Assembly (NCBI GenBank): GCA_902362875.1
Contig: CABIYF010000013.1
Location: forward strand, 1-64,000
Direction of reading: 5' to 3'
Source: Eubacteriaceae bacterium
Lineage (GTDB): Bacteria; Bacillota; Clostridia; Lachnospirales; Lachnospiraceae
DNA length: 64,000 nucleotides
Shown piece by piece: positions 55,002-64,000 of the stretch (its first letter is position 1; every line of letters starts with the position of its first letter). Under the pieces are notes generated by a model. That model ran no database searches. It saw only the letters and a program-made list of their open reading frames with translations, and was not told where the DNA came from. The position numbers and the translations under genes were made by a program.

Positions 55002-55924
55002 TCCTGTCCTCCCAATCTCATCTCTTCCGCGATTCGGCCAATCTTCTTCAATCGATGATTCACACCTGATTTGCCGACTGGCGGTTCTAGCATATCTCCA
55101 AGTTCTTTCAGTGTAGCTTCCGGGTGTTCCAGACGTAATCTTGCAATATCCTGCAACCCTTGATCTAAAAATCGGAGGCCTTTGTGCTTATCAATATATT
55201 CAATATCTTCCACCTGTTTGACTGCGGCTGAAACTGTCTTGTTAATGTTCGCTGTCTCACAATTAACTCGACGGTTTACTTTGTTACGCATATCTTTCAG
55301 GATTCTAACATTCTCAAGTTCCATCAGGGCGACGTGTGCTTCCATAATATTCAACACATCTACGATCTTTGATCCTTCTTTCATGTATACCACATAGTAT
55401 TTCTTTCGCAAAACAATTTTAGCATCTAAATCAAAAAAATTCAAGACTTCTTTTAACTGTTCTGCGGTCTGCTCATCTGTAGAGACGACTTCAAAGTGAT
55501 AATTCTTCTCAGGATCACTCATGGAACCGGCTGCTTGAAAAGCTCCTCGAATATATGCCCGCTTACAACATGTGTTTTGTAAAACCAACCCAAATTCTCG
55601 TGGGTCTAAAAGTTTCACTGCTTTCAATATTAAAACACAATCATTATGCTTGTCAACACTTATCGTATAATTTCGACTTCTTTTTAGAAATTCATTGCGC
55701 CCGACATCAATCTTTGCATGAATATCAAACACATCTTTTAAAAGTGTATAAAAACGTTTTGCAGCGGATACTGTCTCTGTCTGAATCTGTATCTTATAAT
55801 TGTCCGGATCCAGACTGATATTCCCTCCAAACCGCAGAAATCCTGCAATTTCTGCGATCCTGCAGTGTCTGGCACTCGTTTCATTTCTTGATAATTCTTC
55901 TTTTATGTTACTTGAAAATGACAT
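54998..55924 (-). CDS. whiA: DNA-binding protein WhiA
   Basis: A 308-residue protein with an N-terminal LAGLIDADG-like domain (GFLRFGGNISLDPD; RGAFQAAGSMSDPEKNYH) and a C-terminal helix-turn-helix (SGVNHRLKKIGRIAEEMR). It is linked to cell division and chromosome segregation in Gram-positives. It follows rapZ by three bases; the glycolysis-linked gene yvcK that normally stands between them is missing. Confidence 0.95.
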   Translation of the reverse strand: MSFSSNIKEELSRNETSARHCRIAEIAGFLRFGGNISLDPDNYKIQIQTETVSAAKRFYTLLKDVFDIHAKIDVGRNEFLKRSRNYTISVDKHNDCVLILKAVKLLDPREFGLVLQNTCCKRAYIRGAFQAAGSMSDPEKNYHFEVVSTDEQTAEQLKEVLNFFDLDAKIVLRKKYYVVYMKEGSKIVDVLNIMEAHVALMELENVRILKDMRNKVNRRVNCETANINKTVSAAVKQVEDIEYIDKHKGLRFLDQGLQDIARLRLEHPEATLKELGDMLEPPVGKSGVNHRLKKIGRIAEEMRLGGQE

Positions 55925-55927
55925 TTG

Positions 55928-56782
55928 CTACCTCATAATATCTCTATGCTCTACTTTAACAGAATATGGCAGGTGTTTTAATTTTTCTGCCAGTTTATTT
56001 GTGATCGTTACGGAACGGTGTTTTCCACCTGTACATCCAATTCCGATGACAAGATTATACTTGCCTTCTTTGATATAATTTGGAATCAGAAATTCCATCA
56101 TATCGTCTAATTTCTCAAGGAATTCTACAGATTCCTGATGTTCCATCACAAAATCCTGAATTGCTTTGTCATTTCCAGTGAGTGGACGAAGATTCAGATC
56201 ATAATATGGATTCGGAAGAAATCTTACATCAAATACCAGATCCACATCCGCAGGAATTCCGTATTTGAATCCAAAAGAAACAACTGCGATCTGGAAGCGT
56301 TGCCCTTCCTCGCCTTCAACAAAAATATCATTGATCTCTTCTTTTAATTCTCTTGTAAGAAGCTGACTTGTATCAATCACATAATCAGCCTTCTCCTGCA
56401 GAAATTTCATGATCTCCCGCTCTTTTGCAATTCCATCTTCGACTCTTCCATCTCTTGATAATGGATGATTTCTTCTTGTCTCTTTATATCGCTTTAATAA
56501 AATACGGTTGCTTGCATTCAGATAGAGAATCTCGTACTGAATGCCTGTTTCCTCAATCTCTTTTAATTTCTGCTCTAATTCACCAATTCCTTCTCCATTG
56601 CGGATGTCAATGCCAAGTGCAACATTTTCTATCTTAGCAGTCTTATCTAATAACATTTCTGCAAATTTATCAAGCAATGCCACTGGAAGATTATCCACAC
56701 AAAAATAACCAACATCTTCTAACATCTTTAATGCACTGCTTTTTCCTGCTCCCGACATTCCTGTTACAATTACAAATCTCAT
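55928..56782 (-). CDS. rapZ: RNase adapter/nucleotide-binding protein RapZ (YvcJ)
   Basis: P-loop protein of 284 residues: GMSGAGKSSALK at the N-terminus and GIGCTGGKHRSVTI in the C-terminal domain are family signatures. In E. coli RapZ guides degradation of GlmZ small RNA; in Bacillus YvcJ hydrolyses nucleotides and its role is less clear. Confidence 0.95.
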   Translation of the reverse strand: MRFVIVTGMSGAGKSSALKMLEDVGYFCVDNLPVALLDKFAEMLLDKTAKIENVALGIDIRNGEGIGELEQKLKEIEETGIQYEILYLNASNRILLKRYKETRRNHPLSRDGRVEDGIAKEREIMKFLQEKADYVIDTSQLLTRELKEEINDIFVEGEEGQRFQIAVVSFGFKYGIPADVDLVFDVRFLPNPYYDLNLRPLTGNDKAIQDFVMEHQESVEFLEKLDDMMEFLIPNYIKEGKYNLVIGIGCTGGKHRSVTITNKLAEKLKHLPYSVKVEHRDIMR

Positions 56783-56812
56783 CTTCGCTGCTCCTTCTTA
56801 GAATCTTCTCTT

Positions 56813-57721
56813 CTAGAACCTTCCAACTCGTTTTACTTCAGGTTCCATCGTAACTCCAAACTGTTCTTTTACTTTATCTGCTACGTCACTGATCAACTGC
56901 ATAACATCTGCTGCTGTTGCATTTCCACGGTTGATCACAAATCCACTGTGTTTCTCTGATACCTGTGCATCTCCCACCTGATATCCCTTTAATCCTGCAT
57001 CCTGGATCAGTTTTCCTGCAAAATATCCTTCTGGGCGTTTAAATGTACTTCCTGCGCTTGGATATTCCAATGGCTGTTTTGTTTTTCTTGCCAAGGCATA
57101 TTCGTCCATCTTTGCTTTGATCTCTTCTTTGCTGCCTTTCTGCAGTTCGATCACACCTTCTAAGACAACATATTCATTCTTAAGAATATTGCTTGTGCGG
57201 TATCCAAGCTCTAATTCTTCTGCTTTCAGAGTTTTGATCTCTCCGTCTTTTGTGAGAACTTTGACTTCCTTTAATACCTGTACCATCTCACCGCCGTATG
57301 CTCCTGCATTCATTACAACTGCACCGCCAAATGTTCCTGGAATTCCGCCTGCAAACTCAAACCCTGTCAGTTCCTCTGCAAGTGCTGTTTTGGATGTAGA
57401 ACTTAATAAAGTTCCTGCTTTCACGATAAGTTCATTGCCATTCACTTCAATTCCACTGTAGTTTTTATAAATCTGAAGAACAATTCCTTCCATTCCACCA
57501 TCTGCAACTAAAAGATTGCTTCCATTTCCTAAAACAAATAGTGGAATATCCTGTTCTTTTGCAAAACGACAGACTGCTTCAATCTCTTCGATACTCTCTG
57601 GTGCTGCAAATATATCTGCAGGTCCTCCGATGCGGAATGTTGTATGTTTCTTCATCGGTTCGTTTTCTAAAATGTATTTCTCTGGTATGATCTGTTTTAA
57701 CTGTTCGATCTTTGCTTCCAT
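56813..57721 (-). CDS. murB: UDP-N-acetylenolpyruvoylglucosamine reductase
   Basis: FAD enzyme making UDP-N-acetylmuramate for peptidoglycan. The 302 residues carry the FAD-binding domain (FVLGNGSNLLVADGG; GIPGTFGGAVVMNAGAYGGE) and the active-site region YPSAGSTFKRPEGYFAG. It is the short type II form typical of Gram-positives. Confidence 0.96.
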   Translation of the reverse strand: MEAKIEQLKQIIPEKYILENEPMKKHTTFRIGGPADIFAAPESIEEIEAVCRFAKEQDIPLFVLGNGSNLLVADGGMEGIVLQIYKNYSGIEVNGNELIVKAGTLLSSTSKTALAEELTGFEFAGGIPGTFGGAVVMNAGAYGGEMVQVLKEVKVLTKDGEIKTLKAEELELGYRTSNILKNEYVVLEGVIELQKGSKEEIKAKMDEYALARKTKQPLEYPSAGSTFKRPEGYFAGKLIQDAGLKGYQVGDAQVSEKHSGFVINRGNATAADVMQLISDVADKVKEQFGVTMEPEVKRVGRF

Positions 57722-57780
57722 AATTTCTCCATTCTATCTGTACTTATTGTTTTATTCTTGAATTTATAGGATTGCACTGT

Positions 57781-57821
57781 AAAATTCAAGAAAGAATCCT
57801 GATGTGACAAGATTCTTTCTT
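57781..57821 (-). terminator. Terminator-like hairpin after the glucokinase gene
   Basis: AAGAAAGAATC pairs with GATTCTTTCTT over 12 bases, seven bases after the stop codon on the minus strand. The T tract is short, so read-through into murB is possible. Confidence 0.65.
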
Positions 57822-57827
57822 CTGCCC

Positions 57828-58763
57828 TTATGAAAGCATCAGACTGGCTGCACCATAGATTCCCGCATCATTTCCAAGTGTTGCCAGCACGAATTTTGTT
57901 TCCTGTGCTTTTCCAAATGTATATGTCTTATAGTGTGCATTGACTGCATCTAAAAGAATCTGTCCGGCTTTGGATACTCCTCCTCCGATTACAAACACTT
58001 CTGGATCTACCATCAATGCGATATTTCCTGTTGCAAGTGCTAATTTCTTACCAAGATTGTCTACCTGTTTCGCTGCAAATTCATCACCTGCTTTGGCTGC
58101 ATCAAAAATATCTTTTGATGTCACTTCAGTAATGTCTTTCAGCGTCGTTGATTTCTCGTATTTTTTGAGTGCTTTCTTTGTCTCATACACAATTCCTGTG
58201 GCTGAAGCATAAAGCTCTAAACATCCTGTTTTTCCACAATTACATACTCTGTCATCAAATGGATCCACAGTCATATGCCCAATCTCTCCACCATATCCAC
58301 GGCTTCCATCGACAATCTTTCCGTCAATGATGATTCCACCGCCGACTCCGGTTCCTAGTGTGATCATAACTGCACTGTTATATTCTGCTGCTGCACCCAT
58401 CCAGATCTCACCTAATGCTGCTGCATTCGCATCATTTGTCGCTTTGACAGGGCATCCTGTAAGTTTTGACAGTTCTCCTGCCACATCAACGCTTCCCCAT
58501 CCAAGGTTTACACATTCATTTACCTTTGCAAATTCAAGGACTGCTCCCGGCACTCCGACACCAAGTCCGATCACATCTTCACATGCAAGATCATTTGCTT
58601 TCATATGATCATTCACTGCTGCCGCAATATCTGGAAGAATGTTCTTTCCATTCTCCTCCGTTCTTGTCTTGATCTCCCATTTTTCTTTTAATGTTCCATC
58701 TTCTGCAAACAGTCCCATCTTTACTGTTGTTCCGCCAATATCAATTCCATAAAGATATTTCAT
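57828..58763 (-). CDS. glcK: ROK-family glucokinase
   Basis: Phosphorylates glucose with ATP. The 311 residues include GIDIGGTTVKMG (ATP), TLGTGVGGGI, the substrate histidine in GGEIGHMTVD and the zinc motif CNCGKTGCLE. The start MKYLYGID has GGAGG upstream; an earlier in-frame start lies inside hprK. It follows hprK by four bases, tying sugar phosphorylation to carbon-control genes. Confidence 0.95.
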   Translation of the reverse strand: MKYLYGIDIGGTTVKMGLFAEDGTLKEKWEIKTRTEENGKNILPDIAAAVNDHMKANDLACEDVIGLGVGVPGAVLEFAKVNECVNLGWGSVDVAGELSKLTGCPVKATNDANAAALGEIWMGAAAEYNSAVMITLGTGVGGGIIIDGKIVDGSRGYGGEIGHMTVDPFDDRVCNCGKTGCLELYASATGIVYETKKALKKYEKSTTLKDITEVTSKDIFDAAKAGDEFAAKQVDNLGKKLALATGNIALMVDPEVFVIGGGVSKAGQILLDAVNAHYKTYTFGKAQETKFVLATLGNDAGIYGAASLMLS

Positions 58764-58767
58764 GCAA

Positions 58768-59703
58768 TTACTCCTCCATCTGTCCTGTAACACGTTTATA
58801 AAGTTCTTCTGCTGCATTATATCCCATCTTCTTCTGTCTATGGTTGATCGCTGCTGCCTCTACAATGATCGCCAGATTTCGTCCTGGACGAATTGGAAGT
58901 GTATGTGCTGCAACTTTATTTCCAAGGTATTCAATATACTTCTCTTCCAGTCCCAGACGATCATAATCTGTATCTTTATTCCAGTCTTCTAACTGGATGA
59001 CCAGATCGATCTCCTGCTCCATCTTCACGCTCTCAACACCATACAGATTCTTAACGTCAATAATGCCGATTCCTCGCAGTTCAATAAAGAACCTTGTAAC
59101 TTCCGGTGATGTTCCGATCAAAGTCTTTTTGCTGACTCTCTTGATCTCTACCACATCATCAGATACCAGACGATGACCTCTTCGTATCAATTCCAGAGCA
59201 GCTTCACTCTTACCAATTCCACTCTCACCTGTGATCAGGATACCTTCTCCAAATACATCAACCAAAACACCATGGATCGTAATACTTGGTGCCAGTACAA
59301 CACCCAGCCAGCGGATCACTTCTGCCATGAATTCAGATGTTGAATCCTGTGAAATAAGTACAGGTACACTGTACTTTTTCGCAATGCTTAACAGCATTTC
59401 ACTCGGATGCAGATTTCTGCAAAATACGATTGCAGGGATTCCCGCACCGATAAATCTATTATAGATAGTTTCTGCATTTTCCACATCTTTCTCTACTTCT
59501 TCAATGAATAAATGTTCTGCTTTTCCAATGATCTGCACACGATTCTTTGCAAAATTCTCAAAAAATCCTGCCAGCTGTAATGCTGGTCTGTTGATCTCTG
59601 CCTGCTCAATATAAACTTCTCTTGAATTGATCTCCGGTGTAACTTCTTTTAAATTTAATTCCTTTATCATATCATATACTGATACTCTATGCTCTTTATC
59701 CAT
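58768..59703 (-). CDS. hprK: HPr kinase/phosphorylase
   Basis: Phosphorylates Ser46 of HPr (and Crh) and sets carbon catabolite control. In 311 residues: N-terminal MurF-like domain, P-loop GESGIGKSE near 148, and the signature IELRGIGIIDVKNLYGV. The ATG at 59703 is preferred over a GTG seven codons earlier. The Crh-like protein encoded 4 kb away is a likely substrate. Confidence 0.95.
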   Translation of the reverse strand: MDKEHRVSVYDMIKELNLKEVTPEINSREVYIEQAEINRPALQLAGFFENFAKNRVQIIGKAEHLFIEEVEKDVENAETIYNRFIGAGIPAIVFCRNLHPSEMLLSIAKKYSVPVLISQDSTSEFMAEVIRWLGVVLAPSITIHGVLVDVFGEGILITGESGIGKSEAALELIRRGHRLVSDDVVEIKRVSKKTLIGTSPEVTRFFIELRGIGIIDVKNLYGVESVKMEQEIDLVIQLEDWNKDTDYDRLGLEEKYIEYLGNKVAAHTLPIRPGRNLAIIVEAAAINHRQKKMGYNAAEELYKRVTGQMEE

Positions 59704-59767
59704 AATTCTTCTCACTTTCTGCACCTTTGATTGCCTGTCTCTTTTTTTATTTTAACATATTTCTTAT

Positions 59768-61633
59768 TTACTTGGAAACGTGAAAAAACTCATAAATGGC
59801 TTTCGCTGTGCTTTCATTCATTCCTGGAACATTTAAAAGTTCTGAAACCTCTGCTGTCTTGATCTGACTGATATCTTTAAAATATTTCATCAGCTCTTTT
59901 CGTCTCTTAGGCCCGACTCCTTTGATATCATCGAGAACAGAGTGAACCTGTCCTTTCGCACGCAGGGATCTGTGATATTCAATTGCAAAACGATGGGCTT
60001 CGTCCTGTATCCTTGTCACAAGTAAAAATGCCTCGCTGTTTGCCGGGAACATGATTTCCTCATTATTATAATACAGCCCTCTTGTCCTGTGATTATCGTC
60101 TTTGACCATTCCGCATACTGGAATATCAAGACCTAATTCATCTAATACCCTGAGTGCAACATTGACCTGTCCTTTTCCTCCATCCATCATCAGAATATCT
60201 GGAAACCTTGTAAAACTTCCAAGTTCTGCATCTTTGCCTTGTTCTTTTAATTCCTCCAGTTCTTTCTTTCCATGAAGAAATCTTCTTGTAAGGACTTCCT
60301 GCATACTTGCATAGTCATCCGGACCTTCAATGGTTCTTAACCGAAACTTACGGTAATCTCTTCTTCTTGCTTTTCCTCTTTCAAAGACAACCATGGATGC
60401 CACTGTCTGAAAACCGCTGATGTTGGAAATATCGAATGCTTCCATTCGGTTTAATCCTTCCATTCCAAGCAGTTCTTCAATTTCATGAACCGCCCCGATC
60501 GTTCTTTTTTCTTCTCGTTTGATCTTCTCACGATCCATCCTTAGTACATTCTGGGCATTTTCTTTCGCCATCTCCACCATCTTGTGTTTTTGTCCACGCA
60601 CTGGTATCTTAAAATGCACTTTGGCTCCACGTTTCTTTGACAACCATTCTTCGATGATCTCTTTTTCTGCAATATCATGTTCCAGAAAAATCTCTCCCGG
60701 AAGATATGGTGTCCCTGCATAAAACTGTTTTACAAAAGCACCTAAAACCTCTTCTTTTGAACTTTCCTCATCCGCTTCCATATGAAAATGTTCTCTTCCA
60801 AGAAGTTTTCCTTTGCGGATAAAGAAAATCGATACAACAACGTCTTTGTCATCCTCTGCCATTGCGATAATATCTCTGTCTTCAAAAGCATAAGTATTGA
60901 TCTTCTGGCGGTCCATGATCCGCTCAATACTCTTGAGAAGATCCCGATATTCCATCGCCTGTTCAAATTCCAGTTCATCAGACGCCTTTTGCATTTTCCC
61001 CTGAAGCATCTTTGCAACCTGTTTGTAATTTCCATTTAGAAATTTTAATGTTTCCTCAATCTGCTTTGCATAATCTTCCTTGGATATATATCCCTGACAT
61101 GGTGCATTACACTGCTTGATCTGATAATAAAGACACGGCCTGTCTTTTCCAACATCCTTTGGAAGCCTGCGGTTACACGTTCTGATCTTAAAAATCTTTC
61201 GTAACAATTCAATCGTATCATTCACGGCTCCCGCACTCGTATAAGGTCCAAAATATTTTCCCCCATCCGCCTTCATCTTTCTAGCCAGCATGATTCTTGG
61301 AAATTCTTCATTGATTGTCACTTTGATGTAGGGATATCCTTTGTCATCTTTTAATTTGGTATTATACTTTGGATGATGTTCTTTGATCAGGTTATTCTCG
61401 AGCACCAACGCTTCCAGTTCAGAATCTGTAATAATATATTCAAAATAGGCAACATTCTTCACCATATGTTGAATCTTCACAGACAGCTTCCTGCTGTCCT
61501 GAAAGTACTGGCGCACACGATTGCATAACTTGATCGCTTTTCCAACATAGATGATCTCATCCTTGCTGTTATGCATCAAATAAACCCCGGGCTTCGCCGG
61601 AAGTTTCTTCAATTCTTCCTGAATATCAAACAT
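59768..61633 (-). CDS. uvrC: Excinuclease ABC subunit C
   Basis: Nucleotide-excision-repair nuclease, 621 residues: GIY-YIG domain ([20 protein letters not shown]), UvrB-binding region (about 205-240), RNase H-like domain (about 390-530, including FDISNISG) and C-terminal helix-hairpin-helix ([14 protein letters not shown]). The start MFDIQEEL has GGAGG upstream; 47 extra in-frame codons reach into the repeat. A TGCTATGAT extended -10 element lies about 60 bases before the ATG. Confidence 0.96.
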   Translation of the reverse strand: MFDIQEELKKLPAKPGVYLMHNSKDEIIYVGKAIKLCNRVRQYFQDSRKLSVKIQHMVKNVAYFEYIITDSELEALVLENNLIKEHHPKYNTKLKDDKGYPYIKVTINEEFPRIMLARKMKADGGKYFGPYTSAGAVNDTIELLRKIFKIRTCNRRLPKDVGKDRPCLYYQIKQCNAPCQGYISKEDYAKQIEETLKFLNGNYKQVAKMLQGKMQKASDELEFEQAMEYRDLLKSIERIMDRQKINTYAFEDRDIIAMAEDDKDVVVSIFFIRKGKLLGREHFHMEADEESSKEEVLGAFVKQFYAGTPYLPGEIFLEHDIAEKEIIEEWLSKKRGAKVHFKIPVRGQKHKMVEMAKENAQNVLRMDREKIKREEKRTIGAVHEIEELLGMEGLNRMEAFDISNISGFQTVASMVVFERGKARRRDYRKFRLRTIEGPDDYASMQEVLTRRFLHGKKELEELKEQGKDAELGSFTRFPDILMMDGGKGQVNVALRVLDELGLDIPVCGMVKDDNHRTRGLYYNNEEIMFPANSEAFLLVTRIQDEAHRFAIEYHRSLRAKGQVHSVLDDIKGVGPKRRKELMKYFKDISQIKTAEVSELLNVPGMNESTAKAIYEFFHVSK

Positions 61634-61747
61634 GAACTTCCCTCCATCTTTATTTTGTATGTTTTGTGACTGCAAAATACACTTAAAGTTTATCATAGCA
61701 TAAATTGGGGTGTAAAAAAAGTAGATATCGGGTGTTGTTGGTTTATT

Positions 61748-62009
61748 GTGGATGGGACAGAAAGAAGATCGCACGAAATATTTATCATAAGCAGGTGCAA
61801 CCCCGCATTTTTAAGAGCTTTTTTAACAAATCGCTGATCCGTGCCTGTTCCTTGGAAAACTCACTTGGCGCGAGCCAAAATGCCCGCACCTACGTTCAGA
61901 CATTCCACCACAGGGCACTGCGAATTTGTTAAAAAAGCACTTAAAAAGGCTCATGTTTGCACCTGCTTATGATAAATATTTCGTGCGATCTTCTTTCTGT
62001 CCCATCCAC
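61748..62009 (+). repeat. Long-hairpin repeat unit D
   Basis: Arms 61748-61800 and 61957-62009 are a perfect 53-bp inverted repeat, different in sequence from the A and C arms. The inner stem GCTTTTTTAACAAA/TTTGTTAAAAAAGC and the core at 61831-61925 (TCGCTGATCCG, TTCCTTGG, AAAACTCAC, GTTCAGACATT, CACCA, CTGCGAA) match the other units. CTGAAGACTATTCAAACCAC follows, as after A and C units. It lies between the uvrC promoter and the surface-protein pseudogene. Confidence 0.85.
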
Positions 62010-62035
62010 CTGAAGACTATTCAAACCACTACAAT

Positions 62036-62103
62036 ATGTGTATTTTTAACGGTATCGGTTCTTAATTTTTATATTGACAGCCAACATCGTAAAACATACA
62101 CCC
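62036..62103. repeat. Short convergent-tail hairpin beside unit D
   Basis: A degraded version of B1/B2: ATGTGTAT...ACGGTATCGG on the left and AGCCAACATCG...ACATACACCC on the right, with 18 bases between. The right side is the tail of a minus-oriented unit whose hairpin is absent. Confidence 0.6.
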
Positions 62104-62180
62104 CTCCGTCTGGAATAACTTTGATTCATAAACCGCTTAGCCTTCAGCGTCAACAACCTATCGGCGTAAACAATACAAAA

Positions 62181-64000
62181 TCAAATTTTACATTTCTTCA
62201 CTTTACTCCAGTTCTTTGAATAAACCTTCTTATTCGCAGCACCTTTCGTATAAGCCTTAATTCTAAAGTAATAAGTCTTCTTGGATTTCAGCTTCTTCAC
62301 TGTCAGACTCGTTTTTGTTGTATATTTTTTCTTTGTCTGACTGCGTTTAAACTTCTTGGAGGTAGAGTACTGAATCATGTAACCTTTTGCCTTGCTGACT
62401 TTTTTCCATTTCAACTGGGCTTTTCTTTTACCTTTTTTAATGGTTTTGATCGTTGCTCTTCCTGGTGCTTTTATTGTTATTTGCGTTGGTTTGTTTGTGT
62501 ATGTTGTTTTGCGTTCTGTAGTTTTCTTACTTGCTGTCGTAGTTACTTTTGTTGTTTCGTCTTCGTACAGATTGATCATGGCTGCAGAGGCATAATTTCC
62601 ATTTCCCCAGTTTTTCGTTGTTACGAATTTTACATATTGGATTTTCACAGATTCCTGTAACGTAATCTTCTTCCATTGTGTATTGTTTGCCCATTCTGTA
62701 ACACTGGCGGCTTCTGTCCAATCTTCGCCGTTGCTGCTTACATACAGGATTCCATCTCTTGTTCGTCCATTTACTCCGATCTGTCTTGGCACGTATTCAA
62801 ATGCTGATAAATAAACTGGTTCATCTAATTTTATCGTAATCGATTTTTCCTGGTCAGATCCATCGTAGACAGTATGCCATAAAGTATTAATATTGCCATC
62901 AATCGCATTTTGGGCGTAATCGCCTTTATTACTTTGTTCTGAAGATGCTTTTTCAATGGACAAATGTTTGATTGAAATATATTTCTGTACAGCATCTGTG
63001 CCATCTTTTGTAAACTGATAGGTCGTTGTCTTGGTATCTGCCTGATAAATTCCTGTTGCTGCTGCTCTTACGATCAGTGTTTTGTCTCCGCTTAAATCCG
63101 GCTGTTCTTCTGTGTAAGATGCCCATGTATCTTCTTCTGTGTATTTCCATTCCAATCCTGTTGGATTTCCGATTAACTGATTTTCCAGATCATTCACATA
63201 CAGACCTGTTGGAAGTCCTTTGTAGGTTCCCCAGATACAGCTTCCTGTCTTGGAAAGTCCTCCACAGTCAGCGATTCAAAAACCTGATTCTGAATCAGTT
63301 CCTGATCTTGTCCTTTGTGCATATGAAGATCTTTGTAAATCTGATATCTTGTCACTGGATCAGATACCTGTGTCCCGTCAAAAAAGAAATAATTCTTTCC
63401 TGACGCTGTTAGGGATAGAGATAATATCATCTTGCGGTAAAGATCACTGTACTTTGTTCCATAGCTTGTTGTTTTAGTTCTTTATCGTAAGTATCAACAG
63501 TTTTGATCACTGCTATATCTGAAGTGTCTTCTTTATAGTCTTCTTTAATCCGTTTTGCATTCGCATAGACAGCTTCATCATACCATGCAGCCCACCAGTT
63601 CGCACTGTTATCATCTGCTGTTAATTTTAAATATTTTGCATTTTTAATATCGATCTTAACCGCATCTGCTTCACTCCATCCATAAAGTGTATCAGACTTA
63701 TATTTCTCCGTCCAACTTTCCCCATCATCGGATGTGTAAATATAAAATCTTACTCCTGTGTTAAAATAATTACTCTGTTCGCTGATATCAACCCCAAGAT
63801 CCGCTGTAAAATAGTCATAGTCATAATCTTTTAGATCATAAACAATCTCTGAAGTCGCCCATGCGCAGAGTCCTTTGATATAGGATTGGCTTTTTCCATT
63901 CACTTTTAATGTAAGCATTTGATTGGAATCATTTTCATCGATATGAATGCTGTGGCCGCTTGCCACAAATGATTTGTCTTTGTCGTATGAAATGTCTGAT
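62181..64000 (-). pseudogene. Frameshifted surface protein with NPCBM, F5/8-type C and Fn3-like domains (partial)
   Basis: The gene runs off the right edge, so its N-terminus is not seen. From 64000 to about 63475 one frame encodes an NPCBM carbohydrate-binding module (IKGLCAWATSEIVYDL; SANWWAAWYDEAVYA). Reading then continues in another frame (SYGTKYSDLYRKMIL), and near 63255 returns to a third (TGSCIWGTYKGLPTGLYV). That last part has an F5/8-type C domain (AIDGNINTLWHT), a threonine/lysine-rich linker and a terminal fibronectin III-like domain. Two single-base indels would restore one frame. It is probably an extracellular glycan-active enzyme or adhesin; sequencing error is the alternative explanation. 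Confidence 0.75.

Overview
The window is a low-GC Firmicutes chromosome segment, most likely from an anaerobic Lachnospiraceae-type gut Clostridium. Evidence: an oxygen-scavenging flavodiiron protein beside a monomeric [FeFe] hydrogenase, the whole S10-spc-alpha ribosomal operon in Clostridial order, an extended L17, a WhiA/RapZ/Crh-like/HPr kinase cluster, and strong GGAGG ribosome binding sites. The species cannot be fixed from sequence alone. Most genes lie on the minus strand.

Layout. 1-734: paired long-hairpin repeats. 735-5015: fprA, [FeFe] hydrogenase, and a divergent MetE-like methyltransferase. 5098-5782: a HepT/MntA toxin-antitoxin pair. 5955-7361: enolase behind a compact three-way-junction leader. 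7479-12579: a 5'-truncated surface-protein gene, then an aminotransferase/Fe-alcohol dehydrogenase pair with its PucR-type regulator. 12705-13680: rplM-rpsI with a consensus promoter. 13851-18054: ecfA1-ecfA2-ecfT-truA-AEC permease. 18283-34414: rpsJ to rplQ, including secY, adk, map, infA, rpmJ and rpoA, led by a 250-nt structured leader. 34930-37011: a TraX gene under a Fur-like operator, then a gene graveyard (reductase, response regulator, histidine kinase and transposase fragments). 37111-38364: a SorE-like dehydrogenase. 38741-46015: type II fatty acid synthesis from acpP to accA, with two FabT-like operators. 46323-50527: a GldA/F/G-like ABC export system with a DUF4340 protein. 51155-54497: a sodium symporter and pgi. 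54638-61633: tRNA-Thr, crh-like, whiA, rapZ, murB, glucokinase, hprK and uvrC. 62181-64000: the 3' part of a frameshifted surface-protein gene.

The most unusual content is a dispersed family of about 210-260-nt hairpin units at four loci (1-706, 38502-38710, 50566-51126, 61748-62009). The outer arms are perfect 39-53-bp inverted repeats. Between copies both arms change together, and two inner stems also differ in sequence but stay paired, while short single-stranded motifs are conserved. This is classic covariation and suggests a structured RNA or a DNA-hairpin element that I cannot match to a named family. Two loci hold units in inverted pairs, and three minus-strand units start immediately after the stop codon of the upstream gene.
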